Positions 26,141 to 34,238 of a DNA stretch of 56,697 nt are shown here, one piece after another. Position numbers and translations under genes: made by a program. Each line of letters starts with the position of its first letter. Position 1 is the first letter of the stretch. The notes under the pieces are model-generated. The model saw nothing but the letters and a program-made list of their open reading frames with translations, made no database searches and was not told the DNA's origin. Origin of the DNA: JANOAR01 sp031411235 (GTDB lineage: Bacteria > Verrucomicrobiota > Verrucomicrobiia > Verrucomicrobiales > Verrucomicrobiaceae); the NCBI GenBank assembly GCA_031411235.1, contig JANOAR010000158.1:1-56697 (forward strand), in the 5' to 3' direction.

Positions 26141-26584
26141 AGGCAAACTCCAATGCCTACTCCAACAACAGCAATGGGAAGCCGGGTAGCTGGGATAGCA
26201 GCTAGAATCTGCCAGCACGCTTATTCAGCGCCCATCTAAAATCCCCTTGCACAATCCCTCATCGCCCGCAGAGTCCCCACCGTCTTCCAGCTTCCTGGGA
26301 GACAAGACTGGCGCAGTAGCAAGGCTCGCTCAGTGTGTGGCTTCCCGTAGTGCTCCAGGTTTGAGCATGGTCTGTTGATCGAAGCTTCTCTCTGATTCGG
26401 TGCCCCACAATCGGCTTTCCCCTCAGCCGATGCGCATGGTTCCTTCTCCACCCTCTCCCGTTATTACCGCCTGCGACGCGGCGTGCCCTTATGCATTCCA
26501 TTCGCCGCAGGCCCAGGCCGCTGCTGCCGCTCGTGGCGCATGGCCGTTCCCCTCTTTCCCTTCTCCAACACCGATCCCAGACTC
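26141..26584. other. 444-base stretch without a convincing gene
   Basis: Between the propeller protein and yebC. Two short hairpins are visible: TAGCTG/CAGCTA (26187-26192, 26199-26204) and ATCGGCT/AGCCGAT (26410-26416, 26425-26431, 8-base loop). A 71-codon minus-strand frame (26236-26451) is rich in Cys, Arg and Ser and has no recognisable domain; it may be a repeat fragment. I find no tRNA, promoter or riboswitch I would defend. Confidence 0.4.
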
Positions 26585-27331
26585 ATGGCAGGACATAACA
26601 AGTGGTCCAAAATCAAGCGGACTAAAGCCGTCATCGACGCCAAGCGCGGCAACGTCTTCAGCAAGCTCGCGAAGGAAATCACGCTCGCCGCCAAAGCGGG
26701 TGGTGGAAATCCTGACCTGAATGCCCGGCTGCGCAGTGCCATCCTCGCGGCCAAGGCCCAGAACACTCCCAATGACAACATCGACCGGGCGGTCAAAAAA
26801 GGCACAGGCGAGCTGGCCGGAGCCACCATCGAAGAAATCGTCTATGAAGGCTACGGCCCCGGCGGCGTCGCTTTCCTGTTGGAGGTCGCTACCGACAATC
26901 GCAATCGCGCGGCTGCTGATCTGCGCAGTCTCTACCTCAAAAACAACGGCACCTTCGCCGACGCTGGCAGCGTGGCCTACCTCTTCACCCGGCGCGGCGA
27001 AATCCGTGCCGACATGGCCTCTCTCAGCGAGGATCAGGCCACGGAACTCGCTCTTGAAGCTGATGCTGACGATGTGGCCAACGATGGCGACGACTGGATT
27101 TTTTACACGGCAACGGATCGCCTCTTCCAAGTCGCCGCTTCGCTGAAAGAAAAAGGCGTCAACCCCAAGTCGCCCAAGTTCATCTACCAGCCCGGCACCC
27201 ATATTACCCTCACCGACCCCGACATCGCCCGTCAGGTCATCCGCCTCTACGACGTGCTCGACGAATACGATGACACCCAGCACGCCTACGCCAATTTTGA
27301 GATCGACGACTCGATTGCCGAGCAAATTTAA
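26585..27331 (+). CDS. yebC: YebC/PmpR family regulatory or translation-associated protein
   Basis: A 248-residue protein beginning at ATG 26585 with MAGHNKWSKIKRTKAVIDAKRG, the invariant YebC start; the upstream in-frame extension to 26483 is not part of the family. Further signatures are KAGGGNPDLNARLRSAILAAKAQNTPNDNIDRAVKKG, YEGYGPGGVAFLLEVATDNRNRAA and GTFADAGSVAYLFTRRGEI. YebC-family proteins were first described as transcriptional regulators and more recently linked to relief of ribosome stalling. Length and three-domain pattern are normal. It precedes rho on the same strand, with an inverted-repeat element in the 155-base gap. Confidence 0.95.
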   Translation: MAGHNKWSKIKRTKAVIDAKRGNVFSKLAKEITLAAKAGGGNPDLNARLRSAILAAKAQNTPNDNIDRAVKKGTGELAGATIEEIVYEGYGPGGVAFLLEVATDNRNRAAADLRSLYLKNNGTFADAGSVAYLFTRRGEIRADMASLSEDQATELALEADADDVANDGDDWIFYTATDRLFQVAASLKEKGVNPKSPKFIYQPGTHITLTDPDIARQVIRLYDVLDEYDDTQHAYANFEIDDSIAEQI

Positions 27332-27332
27332 T

Positions 27333-27461
27333 TTCCGAAATCCGAATCCCTCAGTTCCCGAAACAAGCCTTTCCAAACCCGAAGCAGCCCTTCACGAAAC
27401 CCTCCGACACTGAGCCCCTGCGCCAGTCTTTCCCGCCATTCGGGAATGCGGATTTCGAGAA
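27333..27461. repeat. inverted-repeat element between yebC and rho
   Basis: Core arms CGAAATCCG (27336-27344) and CGGATTTCG (27449-27457) pair exactly and sit in longer imperfect arms rich in TTCCGAAATCCGAATCCC-like sequence. The region between also contains several CCCGAAA motifs. It looks like an interspersed palindromic repeat; a second copy was not seen in the window. Confidence 0.5.
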
Positions 27462-27486
27462 TCAGGGAATTCGGTTTCTCCACACT

Positions 27487-29376
27487 ATGAGCGAAGAACT
27501 TCTCTTCCCCGACATTTCCAGCGATGCCCCTGCTAAGCGGGTTCGCAAGCCCAAGGCACCCTCCGAAACCTCCACAGGCAGCAGCCATACTGGAAGCGAC
27601 GAAGCTGCGGCCAAGAAGCCAGCAACCAAGCGCGTGCGCTCTGCCAAGTCGAGCCCCGTAGCCGAGACTCCTCCCAGCGCAGCTCCCGCCGCCGCGAGCT
27701 TTACTCCGGCACCGCAGGTTCCCAGCGCCTCCAGTTCTGACACTGTGCGCAGCATCCTCGCGGCAGCTGCCGAGACCGTGCGCAGCAGCGCCCCCGTCCA
27801 TCATCACCACGCGCCTGCTCATTCGCACGCCGTCTCATCGGCTCTCACACCGCCCCCCATTCCAGTGCCTCCGCCGCTGCCCGACTACATCCCCGGAGCC
27901 GCCCCGCTGCCACCCGTGATGGTGGCACCTCGCCCGCAGGGCCAAGGTCAAGGACAGGGCCAGCACGGGCAGGAGCGCCCCGAGGGCTTCGACCATAGAG
28001 ATCGCCGAGGCCGTCGCCGCCGGGGTCGCGACCGGGATCGTGACAGAGATCGCGGTGAACGCCCCGGCCAGCCAATCGAACCCGCGCAGCCCCAGGGCAA
28101 CGGCCAGCAAAATGGCAACCAAGGTCGTCACCAGCAAGGCAATGGCCAGCAAAGCCACGGCCAGCGCGATGATGGTCGCCATCGCCAGCAACAACATCAG
28201 CCACGCCCTCAGCAAGGACAAGCCCACGACGATGATGACCGCGACCGCCTCGATCCGCAGCAACCGCTTGGCCCGCCGGAGGCCGCCGAGGGCTTGCTCG
28301 AACTTTCGCCCAAAGGCTTCGGCTTCCTCCGCCTGCGCGACAAGCTCTACGCCCAGCTCCCCGCCGACGTTTTTGTCTCTGCCGACCTCATTCGCAAGTA
28401 TGGTCTGCGCGAGGCGATGAACCTCAAAGGCGAGGCCTGCAAGGGCCATCGCGGTTTGCAAATGACCACCATCACCGAGGTCAATGGCGCACCGCCCGAG
28501 GACGTGCTGAACCTGCCGCTGTTCGAGGAATTAAAGGCCATCAACCCCAACAAGCGCTACCAGCTTGAGACCACCAAGGAGCGGCTCACCACCCGCGTCA
28601 TCGACATGATGACGCCCGTGGGCCGTGGCCAGCGCGGCCTCATTGTCGCGCCGCCGCGCGCAGGGAAAACGACCCTGCTGCAACACGTCGCCGAGGCCAT
28701 CATCGCCAATTATCCGCAAGTGCATTTGATGATCCTGCTCGTCGATGAACGGCCCGAAGAAGTCACCGAATTCCGCCGCGTGCTCACTGGTGCGGAGATC
28801 TTCGCCAGCAGCAATGACAGCGATACCAAGAGCCACACGCGCATCAGCACCTTCGCCATCGAGCGGGCAAAGCGTCTCGTTGAGCAGGGCCAGCACGTCT
28901 TTATGCTCATGGACTCGATCACGCGTCTCGCGCGAGCCTTCAACAACGCCAAACAAGGCGGTGCCACCGGCTCCGGCGGCATGGGCGTGGGTGCCATGGA
29001 AATCCCGCGCCGCCTCTTCGCCGCTGCGCGCAACACTCGCACGGCGGGCTCGCTCACCATCCTCGCCACCGCGCTTATTGAAACCGGCAGCCGCATGGAT
29101 GATGTCATCTTCCAGGAGTTCAAAGGCACCGGGAACATGGAACTCGTGCTTGATCGCAAGATCGCCGAGCAGTACATCTACCCCGCCGTGAACATCTTCA
29201 AATCCGGCACGCGCCGCGAGGAATTGCTCCTCCCAGCCTTCCAGATCGAGAAAATCCACATGCTGCGTCGTGGTCTTGGCGGCCACAAGCCTATCGAAGC
29301 CATCCAGCGCGTCATCAGCCTGCAAGAGCGCTACGCCAACAACGCGCAGCTCCTCATGGAACTGCCGAGCAAGTAG
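27487..29376 (+). CDS. rho: transcription termination factor Rho with long disordered N-terminal extension
   Basis: A 629-residue Rho, about 210 longer than E. coli Rho. Residues 1-265 are low-complexity: Ala/Pro/Ser-rich, then a His cluster (VHHHHAPAHSHA), GQGQGQG, an RGRRRRGRDRDRDRDRG basic tract and a Gln/Asn-rich stretch. Conserved Rho then begins with the RNA-binding domain (EGLLELSPKGFGFLRLRD) and the RecA-like ATPase: Walker A APPRAGKT (Lys394), LVDERPEEVTEFRR, MDSITRLARAFN and the R-loop region TRRELLLPAFQIEKIH. It is a hexameric RNA helicase that ends transcription. The extension may aid RNA binding or condensation, as shown for some other Rho insertions. A VF530 gene follows 9 bases later. 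Confidence 0.95.
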   Translation: MSEELLFPDISSDAPAKRVRKPKAPSETSTGSSHTGSDEAAAKKPATKRVRSAKSSPVAETPPSAAPAAASFTPAPQVPSASSSDTVRSILAAAAETVRSSAPVHHHHAPAHSHAVSSALTPPPIPVPPPLPDYIPGAAPLPPVMVAPRPQGQGQGQGQHGQERPEGFDHRDRRGRRRRGRDRDRDRDRGERPGQPIEPAQPQGNGQQNGNQGRHQQGNGQQSHGQRDDGRHRQQQHQPRPQQGQAHDDDDRDRLDPQQPLGPPEAAEGLLELSPKGFGFLRLRDKLYAQLPADVFVSADLIRKYGLREAMNLKGEACKGHRGLQMTTITEVNGAPPEDVLNLPLFEELKAINPNKRYQLETTKERLTTRVIDMMTPVGRGQRGLIVAPPRAGKTTLLQHVAEAIIANYPQVHLMILLVDERPEEVTEFRRVLTGAEIFASSNDSDTKSHTRISTFAIERAKRLVEQGQHVFMLMDSITRLARAFNNAKQGGATGSGGMGVGAMEIPRRLFAAARNTRTAGSLTILATALIETGSRMDDVIFQEFKGTGNMELVLDRKIAEQYIYPAVNIFKSGTRREELLLPAFQIEKIHMLRRGLGGHKPIEAIQRVISLQERYANNAQLLMELPSK

Positions 29377-29385
29377 GCCACCACC

Positions 29386-29661
29386 ATGCACGCCGCTGGC
29401 CCCAACAACCCTCTGCACGGCGTCACGCTCGAAGCGATGCTCGTGCATCTGCACGCCCACTACGGCTGGGAGGAGCTAGCCTACATGATTCGGGTCAACT
29501 GCTTCATGTTCAACCCCAGCATCAAAAGCAGCCTCACCTTCCTCCGCAAAACCCCATGGGCACGGGCGAAAATCGAGCAGTTGTACCTCGACACGCTGCC
29601 CGAGAAGGCGGCTGATACCGAGCCACAGGCGATCCAACAGCCGAATCCGACGGAGGAATAA
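29386..29661 (+). CDS. VF530/DUF2132 family small DNA-binding-type protein
   Basis: A 91-residue protein 9 bases after rho. It matches the VF530 (DUF2132) family: NPLHGVTLEAMLVHLHAHYGWEELAYMIRVNCFMFNPSIKSSLTFLRKTPWARAKIEQLY. The C-terminal 20 residues are a variable acidic/Gln tail. The family has a compact helical fold proposed to bind DNA, with no defined role. The tight spacing suggests co-transcription with rho, but this may be chance. Confidence 0.88.
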   Translation: MHAAGPNNPLHGVTLEAMLVHLHAHYGWEELAYMIRVNCFMFNPSIKSSLTFLRKTPWARAKIEQLYLDTLPEKAADTEPQAIQQPNPTEE

Positions 29662-29795
29662 AGAACGGACGGTTCACCCCGCTTCCTCATTATTCTCTGT
29701 CTCCCATTCCGCTGTCAGATGATTTTCCCAGGTGTCTTCCCCCTTGCGCCTTCTCCAATATTCCCGACTCTTCGCGCCCTTTTTTCAAACCTGTC

Positions 29796-31601
29796 ATGAT
29801 CCCCAACGCCTACCGCACCCACCACTGCAACGCCCTCCGCTCCGAGCACATCGGTCAACAAGTGACCCTCACGGGCTGGGTGAATTCGGCCCGCGATCAT
29901 GGTGGCGTCATCTTCATCGACCTGCGCGACCGCGAAGGCCTGACCCAAGTCGTCTTCCGTCCCGAAGAGAACGCCGAGATCGCCGAGCGCAGTCATGAAT
30001 TGCGCGATGAAGACGTGGTGCAGATCACTGGCAAAATCGAGAAACGCCTCGCAGGCACCGAGAACGACAAGCTCGGCACAGGCGAAATTGAGATCGTCGC
30101 CAGCACCCTCCTCGTCATCAACAAGGCCGATGTGCTGCCCTTCCAACTTGACCGCGAACTGAGCAACGAAGACCTGCGGATGAAGTACCGCTACCTCGAC
30201 CTGCGCCGCGAGCGCATGACCAAAAACATTCGCACGCGCCACAAGATCACCACTGCTGCACGCAACTACCTTGATGGCACTGGCTTCATCGAAGTCGAGA
30301 CGCCCATCCTCAGCAACCCCACGCCCGAAGGCGCTCGCGACTTCCTCGTGCCTGCTCGCCTGAGCCCCGGCAAATTTTTCGCCCTGCCCCAGGCCCCACA
30401 GCAGTACAAGCAACTGCTCATGGTCGCAGGCCTGGAGCGCTATTTCCAAATCGCCCGCTGCTTCCGCGATGAAGACTTGCGTGCCGACCGCCAGCCCGAG
30501 TTCACCCAGATCGACATTGAGGCCAGCTTCATCACTCAGGACGATATTTTAACCCTCGTCGAAGGTCTCGTCGCCAGCATGTTCAAGGCCGGACGCGGCG
30601 CGGATATTCCACTGCCATTCCCTCGCATGACCTATGCCGAAGCCATGGATCGCTACGGCTCGGACAAGCCCGACACCCGCTTCGGCAACGAGATCATCAA
30701 GCTCGACGACATCTTCGCCAACACAGGCTTCAAGATTTTCAAGAGCGTCATCGACGGCGGCGGCACCGTGCGAGCCATCAACTGCAAAGGCTTCGCCACC
30801 GTCACCACTGGCGAGATGAACCGCCTCAACGAACTCGCCGTGCAGGCGGGCCTGCCCGTGAAAGCATTGGCCTTCATCAAGCTCGAAAACGGCGAGTACA
30901 AGAGCCCACTGTGGAAAGTCTTCAGCGAAGAAGAAAAAGCCGCCGTTACCCAGCGCATGGATCTCGCCGAGGGCGACATCGTCTTCTTCGTCGCAGGCAC
31001 CCCCGACCTCGTCAGCACCATCCTCGGGCGCACCCGCCTCGAAGTCGCCAGCATGATGAAACTGCTGAAGGACAGCACCGCGCTGAACTTCCTCTGGGTC
31101 GTCGATTTCCCGCTGCTCGCCTACTCCGCAGAAGACCAGAGCTGGGTCGCCGTGCATCACCCCTTCACCCGCCCCAAAGCCGAAGACGTGCCCCTACTCG
31201 ACGCCGGCGATTATGGTAAAGTGCGAGCCGAAGCCTACGATGTCGTGCTCAACGGCTACGAACTCGGCGGTGGCAGCATCCGTATCCACGAGAGCGATTT
31301 GCAGGCGAAGATGTTCAGCGTCCTCGGCGTGTCCGAGGAGGAGCAGCAGATCAAGTTCAGCCACATCCTCGAAGCCTTCCGCTTTGGTGCCCCTCCGCAT
31401 GGCGGCCTCGCCCTCGGCCTGGATCGCATCGCTATGTTAGTCAGCGGCGAAGAGAGCATCCGCGAAGTCATTGCCTTCCCGAAAAACAACCGCGCCTGCG
31501 ACCTCATGACCGACAGCCCCACCACCGTCGGCCCCAAAGAACTGCGCGACATCTACATCCAGACGACCTACAAGGAAAAGAAGAAGGACGGCGAGGTGTA
31601 G
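29796..31601 (+). CDS. aspS: aspartyl-tRNA synthetase, bacterial type
   Basis: A 601-residue class II synthetase. The N-terminal OB-fold anticodon domain reads HIGQQVTLTGWVNSARDHGGVIFIDLRDREGLTQVVF. Class II motif 1 is near GFIEVETPILSNPTPEGARDFLVP, motif 2 is RYFQIARCFRDEDLRADRQPEFTQID, the bacterial GAD insertion is present (about residues 290-420), and motif 3 is GAPPHGGLALGLDRIAMLVSG. Length is normal. Whether it is discriminating or also charges tRNA-Asn cannot be decided without knowing whether asnS or gatCAB is present elsewhere. It ends at a probable terminator. Confidence 0.96.
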   Translation: MIPNAYRTHHCNALRSEHIGQQVTLTGWVNSARDHGGVIFIDLRDREGLTQVVFRPEENAEIAERSHELRDEDVVQITGKIEKRLAGTENDKLGTGEIEIVASTLLVINKADVLPFQLDRELSNEDLRMKYRYLDLRRERMTKNIRTRHKITTAARNYLDGTGFIEVETPILSNPTPEGARDFLVPARLSPGKFFALPQAPQQYKQLLMVAGLERYFQIARCFRDEDLRADRQPEFTQIDIEASFITQDDILTLVEGLVASMFKAGRGADIPLPFPRMTYAEAMDRYGSDKPDTRFGNEIIKLDDIFANTGFKIFKSVIDGGGTVRAINCKGFATVTTGEMNRLNELAVQAGLPVKALAFIKLENGEYKSPLWKVFSEEEKAAVTQRMDLAEGDIVFFVAGTPDLVSTILGRTRLEVASMMKLLKDSTALNFLWVVDFPLLAYSAEDQSWVAVHHPFTRPKAEDVPLLDAGDYGKVRAEAYDVVLNGYELGGGSIRIHESDLQAKMFSVLGVSEEEQQIKFSHILEAFRFGAPPHGGLALGLDRIAMLVSGEESIREVIAFPKNNRACDLMTDSPTTVGPKELRDIYIQTTYKEKKKDGEV

Positions 31602-31611
31602 GATCGGGGCA

Positions 31612-31642
31612 AGGCAGCGCAGGTTTTCCTGCCTGCTCTTTT
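31612..31642 (+). terminator. intrinsic terminator after aspS
   Basis: GCAG-CG-CAGG (31614-31623), loop TTTT, CCTG-C-CTGC (31628-31636), followed by TCTTTT. An alternative pairing AGGCAG/CTGCCT is also possible. It starts 10 bases after the aspS stop. Confidence 0.65.
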
Positions 31643-31672
31643 ATAAGCCATGCCGCATGTTTGAAATGAGCG

Positions 31673-31747
31673 CCACCGCACTCTGGCGAGTGCGCCTACG
31701 GCGGCTGAGCCCGTAGGCGCGTTAGCCAGAACGCGGCGCGGCGGTGG
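31673..31747. repeat. nested cloverleaf-like palindromic element
   Basis: Three nested stems share one axis: CCACCGC/GCGGTGG (31673-31679, 31741-31747), TCTGGC/GCCAGA (31682-31687, 31725-31730) and a perfect 10-bp inner stem GCGCCTACGG/CCGTAGGCGC (31692-31701, 31711-31720) with a 9-base loop. A T-run (ATTTTTTTC) follows at once, so it could terminate transcription. It resembles interspersed extragenic palindromes. Confidence 0.65.
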
Positions 31748-31803
31748 AATTTTTTTCGCGCTGACTTTACACCCCCGCTCCTGCGAGGCATGATTTCAAA
31801 AGA

Positions 31804-32463
31804 ATGAGCGCTGCCCTTTTTGATGCCTTGATGGATTCCCCCGACCTGCCAGAGATTCTGGGTGAGGCCCAGCGTGCGCTGGTGGCCGAGCAAAAGCTGC
31901 GGCGGAAGTTTTACAAAGACATCACCCCTGAGCACAAGTGGGAGTTCATCCAGGGCGAAGTCATTCTTCACTCGCCTGCACTTCATCGGCATTTGGTGGC
32001 GACGCAGCATTTTTACAACTTGCTCCATGCCCACGTCGTTGCTCGCGAATGTGGGCAGGTCTTGCTGGAGAAGGCGATGACCTGTTTCCCCCGCAACGAC
32101 TATGAGCCTGATGTTTGTTACTTTGGTGCGACCAAGTCAGTGCTGATCCAGCCGGATACGCTGAAGTTTCCCATCCCTGATCTCATCGTCGAAGTGCTCT
32201 CTAAGAGCACCGAAAAGCGAGATCGCGGCATCAAGTTCAAAGACTACGCGCTGCATGGTGTGGCGGAGTACTGGATCATCGACCCCAAGGCGGAGACGGT
32301 GGAGCTGTATCGGCTAGCAGGCGAGGCCTACCCACCTGCAAAGAAGCAGTCCAAGGGCCAACTGCGCAGCACGGTGGTGCCGGGCTTTGAGATAGCCCTG
32401 CGCTCCATTTTCGATGCAGGCGAGAACGCCCGTGAAATGCGGCGGCTGTGGAAGACGGTGTGA
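31804..32463 (+). CDS. Uma2 family (PD-(D/E)XK) putative endonuclease, copy 1
   Basis: A 219-residue protein of the Uma2/DUF820 family. Family sequence: WEFIQGEVILHSPALHRHL, NDYEPDVCYFGATKS (catalytic Asp), FPIPDLIVEVLSKSTEKRDRGIKFKDYALHGVAEYWIIDPKAETVELY (Glu in VEV, Lys in IKFKDY). The restriction-like active-site residues appear intact. Uma2 proteins are abundant in cyanobacteria, Planctomycetes and Verrucomicrobiota; a role in DNA cleavage or defence is suspected but mostly untested. The N-terminal 45 residues (ALFDALMDSPDLPEILGEAQRALV) form an extra helical region. It is 80 bases upstream of the caspase-FGE gene on the same strand. Confidence 0.85.
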   Translation: MSAALFDALMDSPDLPEILGEAQRALVAEQKLRRKFYKDITPEHKWEFIQGEVILHSPALHRHLVATQHFYNLLHAHVVARECGQVLLEKAMTCFPRNDYEPDVCYFGATKSVLIQPDTLKFPIPDLIVEVLSKSTEKRDRGIKFKDYALHGVAEYWIIDPKAETVELYRLAGEAYPPAKKQSKGQLRSTVVPGFEIALRSIFDAGENAREMRRLWKTV

Positions 32464-32543
32464 TTCTTTCACTTTCTCACAATCAAACTCCCGCCGTCAG
32501 CGATAGCCTCCGTGTCACCGCCCATCCGCTGCTTCCAGACACC

Positions 32544-34178
32544 ATGAAAACTCTCTCGCTCTTCCTCGCGCTCCTCCTCTTCGTTTGTTCCGTGGGTAGG
32601 GCTGCCGAGCGCGTCGCCCTTGTCATTGGCAACGGCACTTATCAGAGCGGCAGCAGCCTGCCCAATCCTGTGCCTGACGCCCAGCTCGTCGCTGCCCGCC
32701 TCACCGCCCTCGGCTTCGCCGTCACCGACATCGCTACCTGCACCGACCTCAGCAAGCGCGACTTCAACCGCCGCCTCACCGCCTTCGCCACTGCCGCCCA
32801 GGGGGCCGAGGTCGCCCTCTTCTACTTCGCCGGGCACGGCGTCATGGGCGCAGGCGACAGGCAGTATCTCCTCCCCGTCGATGTCGTGCTGGAGCAGGAG
32901 GCCGACTTCGCCACCGAAGCCATCGCTGCCGACGACATCATCACCGCCCTCAGCCAGACCCAGGTGAAGGCCAAAGTCCTCATCCTCGACTGCTGCCGCA
33001 ACAACCCCTTCGCCCAGGACACCCGCCTCACCCGCACCTGGCTCAGCCGCGACAGCACGGGTGGTGGCCTCGCCGCCATCCAGGCCGAGCTGCCCCAGGG
33101 CACCGCTGTCATGTTCTCCGCCGCCCCCGGCAAGAAAGCCAAAGACGGCCCGCCCGGCGGCAACAGCCCCTTCGCCACCGCCCTGTGCGCCACCCTAGGC
33201 CGAGCGGGAAGTGATGGCAAAACCCCTGACACCATCTTCAACACCATGCTCGGTGTCTCCGAAGCCGTGGAAACCGCCACCAGCACGATCATCGATGGCA
33301 AGTTGGTGAAACAAGAGCCCTACCTGAAATTCGACGGCAAACCGCAGTTGCTGGCGCGACTGAGTTTTTCGTCCGCGAGACCGATTGACACCGGAGCCAT
33401 CAGCAAGGTCATTCAGATCAAACTCCCCGGCGATGTCATCATGAAGTTTTGCTACTGCCCAGCGGGCAGCTTCACCATGGGCAGCCCTGCGAGTGAGGTG
33501 GATCGCTATGGTTGTGAGCAACAAGTGAACGTGCGGCTGAGTCAGCCGTTCTGGATGGGCCGCACGGAGGTGACGCAGGGGCAGTGGAAGGCGATGATGG
33601 GCACTACGCCTGCGCAGCAGAAGGCAAAGGGCAACAGCTATGGCGAAGTGAATGGCCTGGGCGCTGAGCACCCGATGTATTTTGTGAGTGCGGAAGATGC
33701 GGATGCGTTTGTGGCGAAGCTCAATAGCCAAGTCTCGGTGGCGGGCTGGCGCTGGGCCTTGCCCACGGACGCGCAGTGGGAGTATGCGTGTCGAGCGGGT
33801 ACGGAGAGTGTGTTTAGTTTTGGCGATGTGTTGAATGGCAAGCAAGCGAACTGCGATGGCAACTACCCGTATGGCACCACAACAAAAGGCCCCTACCTGC
33901 AAAAGACCTGCGAGGTGGGCAGCTACGTCGCGAATGCGTGGGGCCTGTGCGATATGCACGGCAACGTGAGGGAGTGGTGCGTGGAGTCGTGGGGTGCCAC
34001 GGTGAATCTGCTTGGAGGCACTGATCCACTTAGCACTGCGGGTGCCTTCCGCCTGAATCGCGGCGGCTCATGGCGCAACGAGGCTACCTATTGCCGCGCT
34101 GCCTACCGGGACGACAGTGAGCTTGGCCTTCGTAGCAACGCCCTGGGCTTCCGCCCCGCCCTAGTTCCAGCCAAGTAG
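32544..34178 (+). CDS. secreted caspase-like (C14) protease fused to FGE/sulfatase-modifying-fold domain
   Basis: A 544-residue protein from ATG 32544 (MKTLSLFLALLLFVCSVGRA signal peptide). Residues 22-265 form a caspase p20-like domain: RVALVIGNGTYQSGSSLPNPVPDAQLVAARL, His98 in YFAGHGVMG, and Cys151 in LILDCCRNNPF, an intact catalytic dyad. Residues 285-544 form an FGE-sulfatase domain: CYCPAGSFTMGSP, FWMGRTEVTQGQWKAMMG, WRWALPTDAQWEYACRAGTE, GLCDMHGNVREWC and FRLNRGGSWRNEATYCRAAYR. The first of the two cysteines required for formylglycine generation is Asn512; only Cys517 remains, so this half is probably a binding module with a C-type-lectin-like fold. It is flanked by Uma2 genes. Codon use changes sharply near the domain joint. 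Confidence 0.87.
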   Translation: MKTLSLFLALLLFVCSVGRAAERVALVIGNGTYQSGSSLPNPVPDAQLVAARLTALGFAVTDIATCTDLSKRDFNRRLTAFATAAQGAEVALFYFAGHGVMGAGDRQYLLPVDVVLEQEADFATEAIAADDIITALSQTQVKAKVLILDCCRNNPFAQDTRLTRTWLSRDSTGGGLAAIQAELPQGTAVMFSAAPGKKAKDGPPGGNSPFATALCATLGRAGSDGKTPDTIFNTMLGVSEAVETATSTIIDGKLVKQEPYLKFDGKPQLLARLSFSSARPIDTGAISKVIQIKLPGDVIMKFCYCPAGSFTMGSPASEVDRYGCEQQVNVRLSQPFWMGRTEVTQGQWKAMMGTTPAQQKAKGNSYGEVNGLGAEHPMYFVSAEDADAFVAKLNSQVSVAGWRWALPTDAQWEYACRAGTESVFSFGDVLNGKQANCDGNYPYGTTTKGPYLQKTCEVGSYVANAWGLCDMHGNVREWCVESWGATVNLLGGTDPLSTAGAFRLNRGGSWRNEATYCRAAYRDDSELGLRSNALGFRPALVPAK

Positions 34179-34238
34179 CGTAGCGTTCCAAACAATTTTC
34201 CACTCGCAATCCAGACCTGGGCTTTTACTCTCGCCATT

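Noticed and set aside
26236..26451. 71-codon minus-strand frame in the yebC upstream gap
   Set aside because: No conserved motif, an odd Cys/Arg/Ser composition and no ribosome binding site; at most a repeat-derived fragment.
27835..28461. 208-codon minus-strand hydrophobic Ala/Leu/Val frame opposite rho
   Set aside because: It mirrors the Gln/Arg/Asp-rich Rho extension; the plus frame carries the conserved Rho sequence in continuity.
31804..32463. Uma2 copy 1 as an antitoxin or transposase
   Set aside because: The sequence fits the Uma2/DUF820 nuclease-like family with its active-site pattern; no transposon ends or partner toxin are seen.
33400..34178. Diversity-generating retroelement target region at the FGE C-terminus
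   Set aside because: No reverse transcriptase, accessory gene or near-identical template repeat is present in the window; kept only as a search to run elsewhere.
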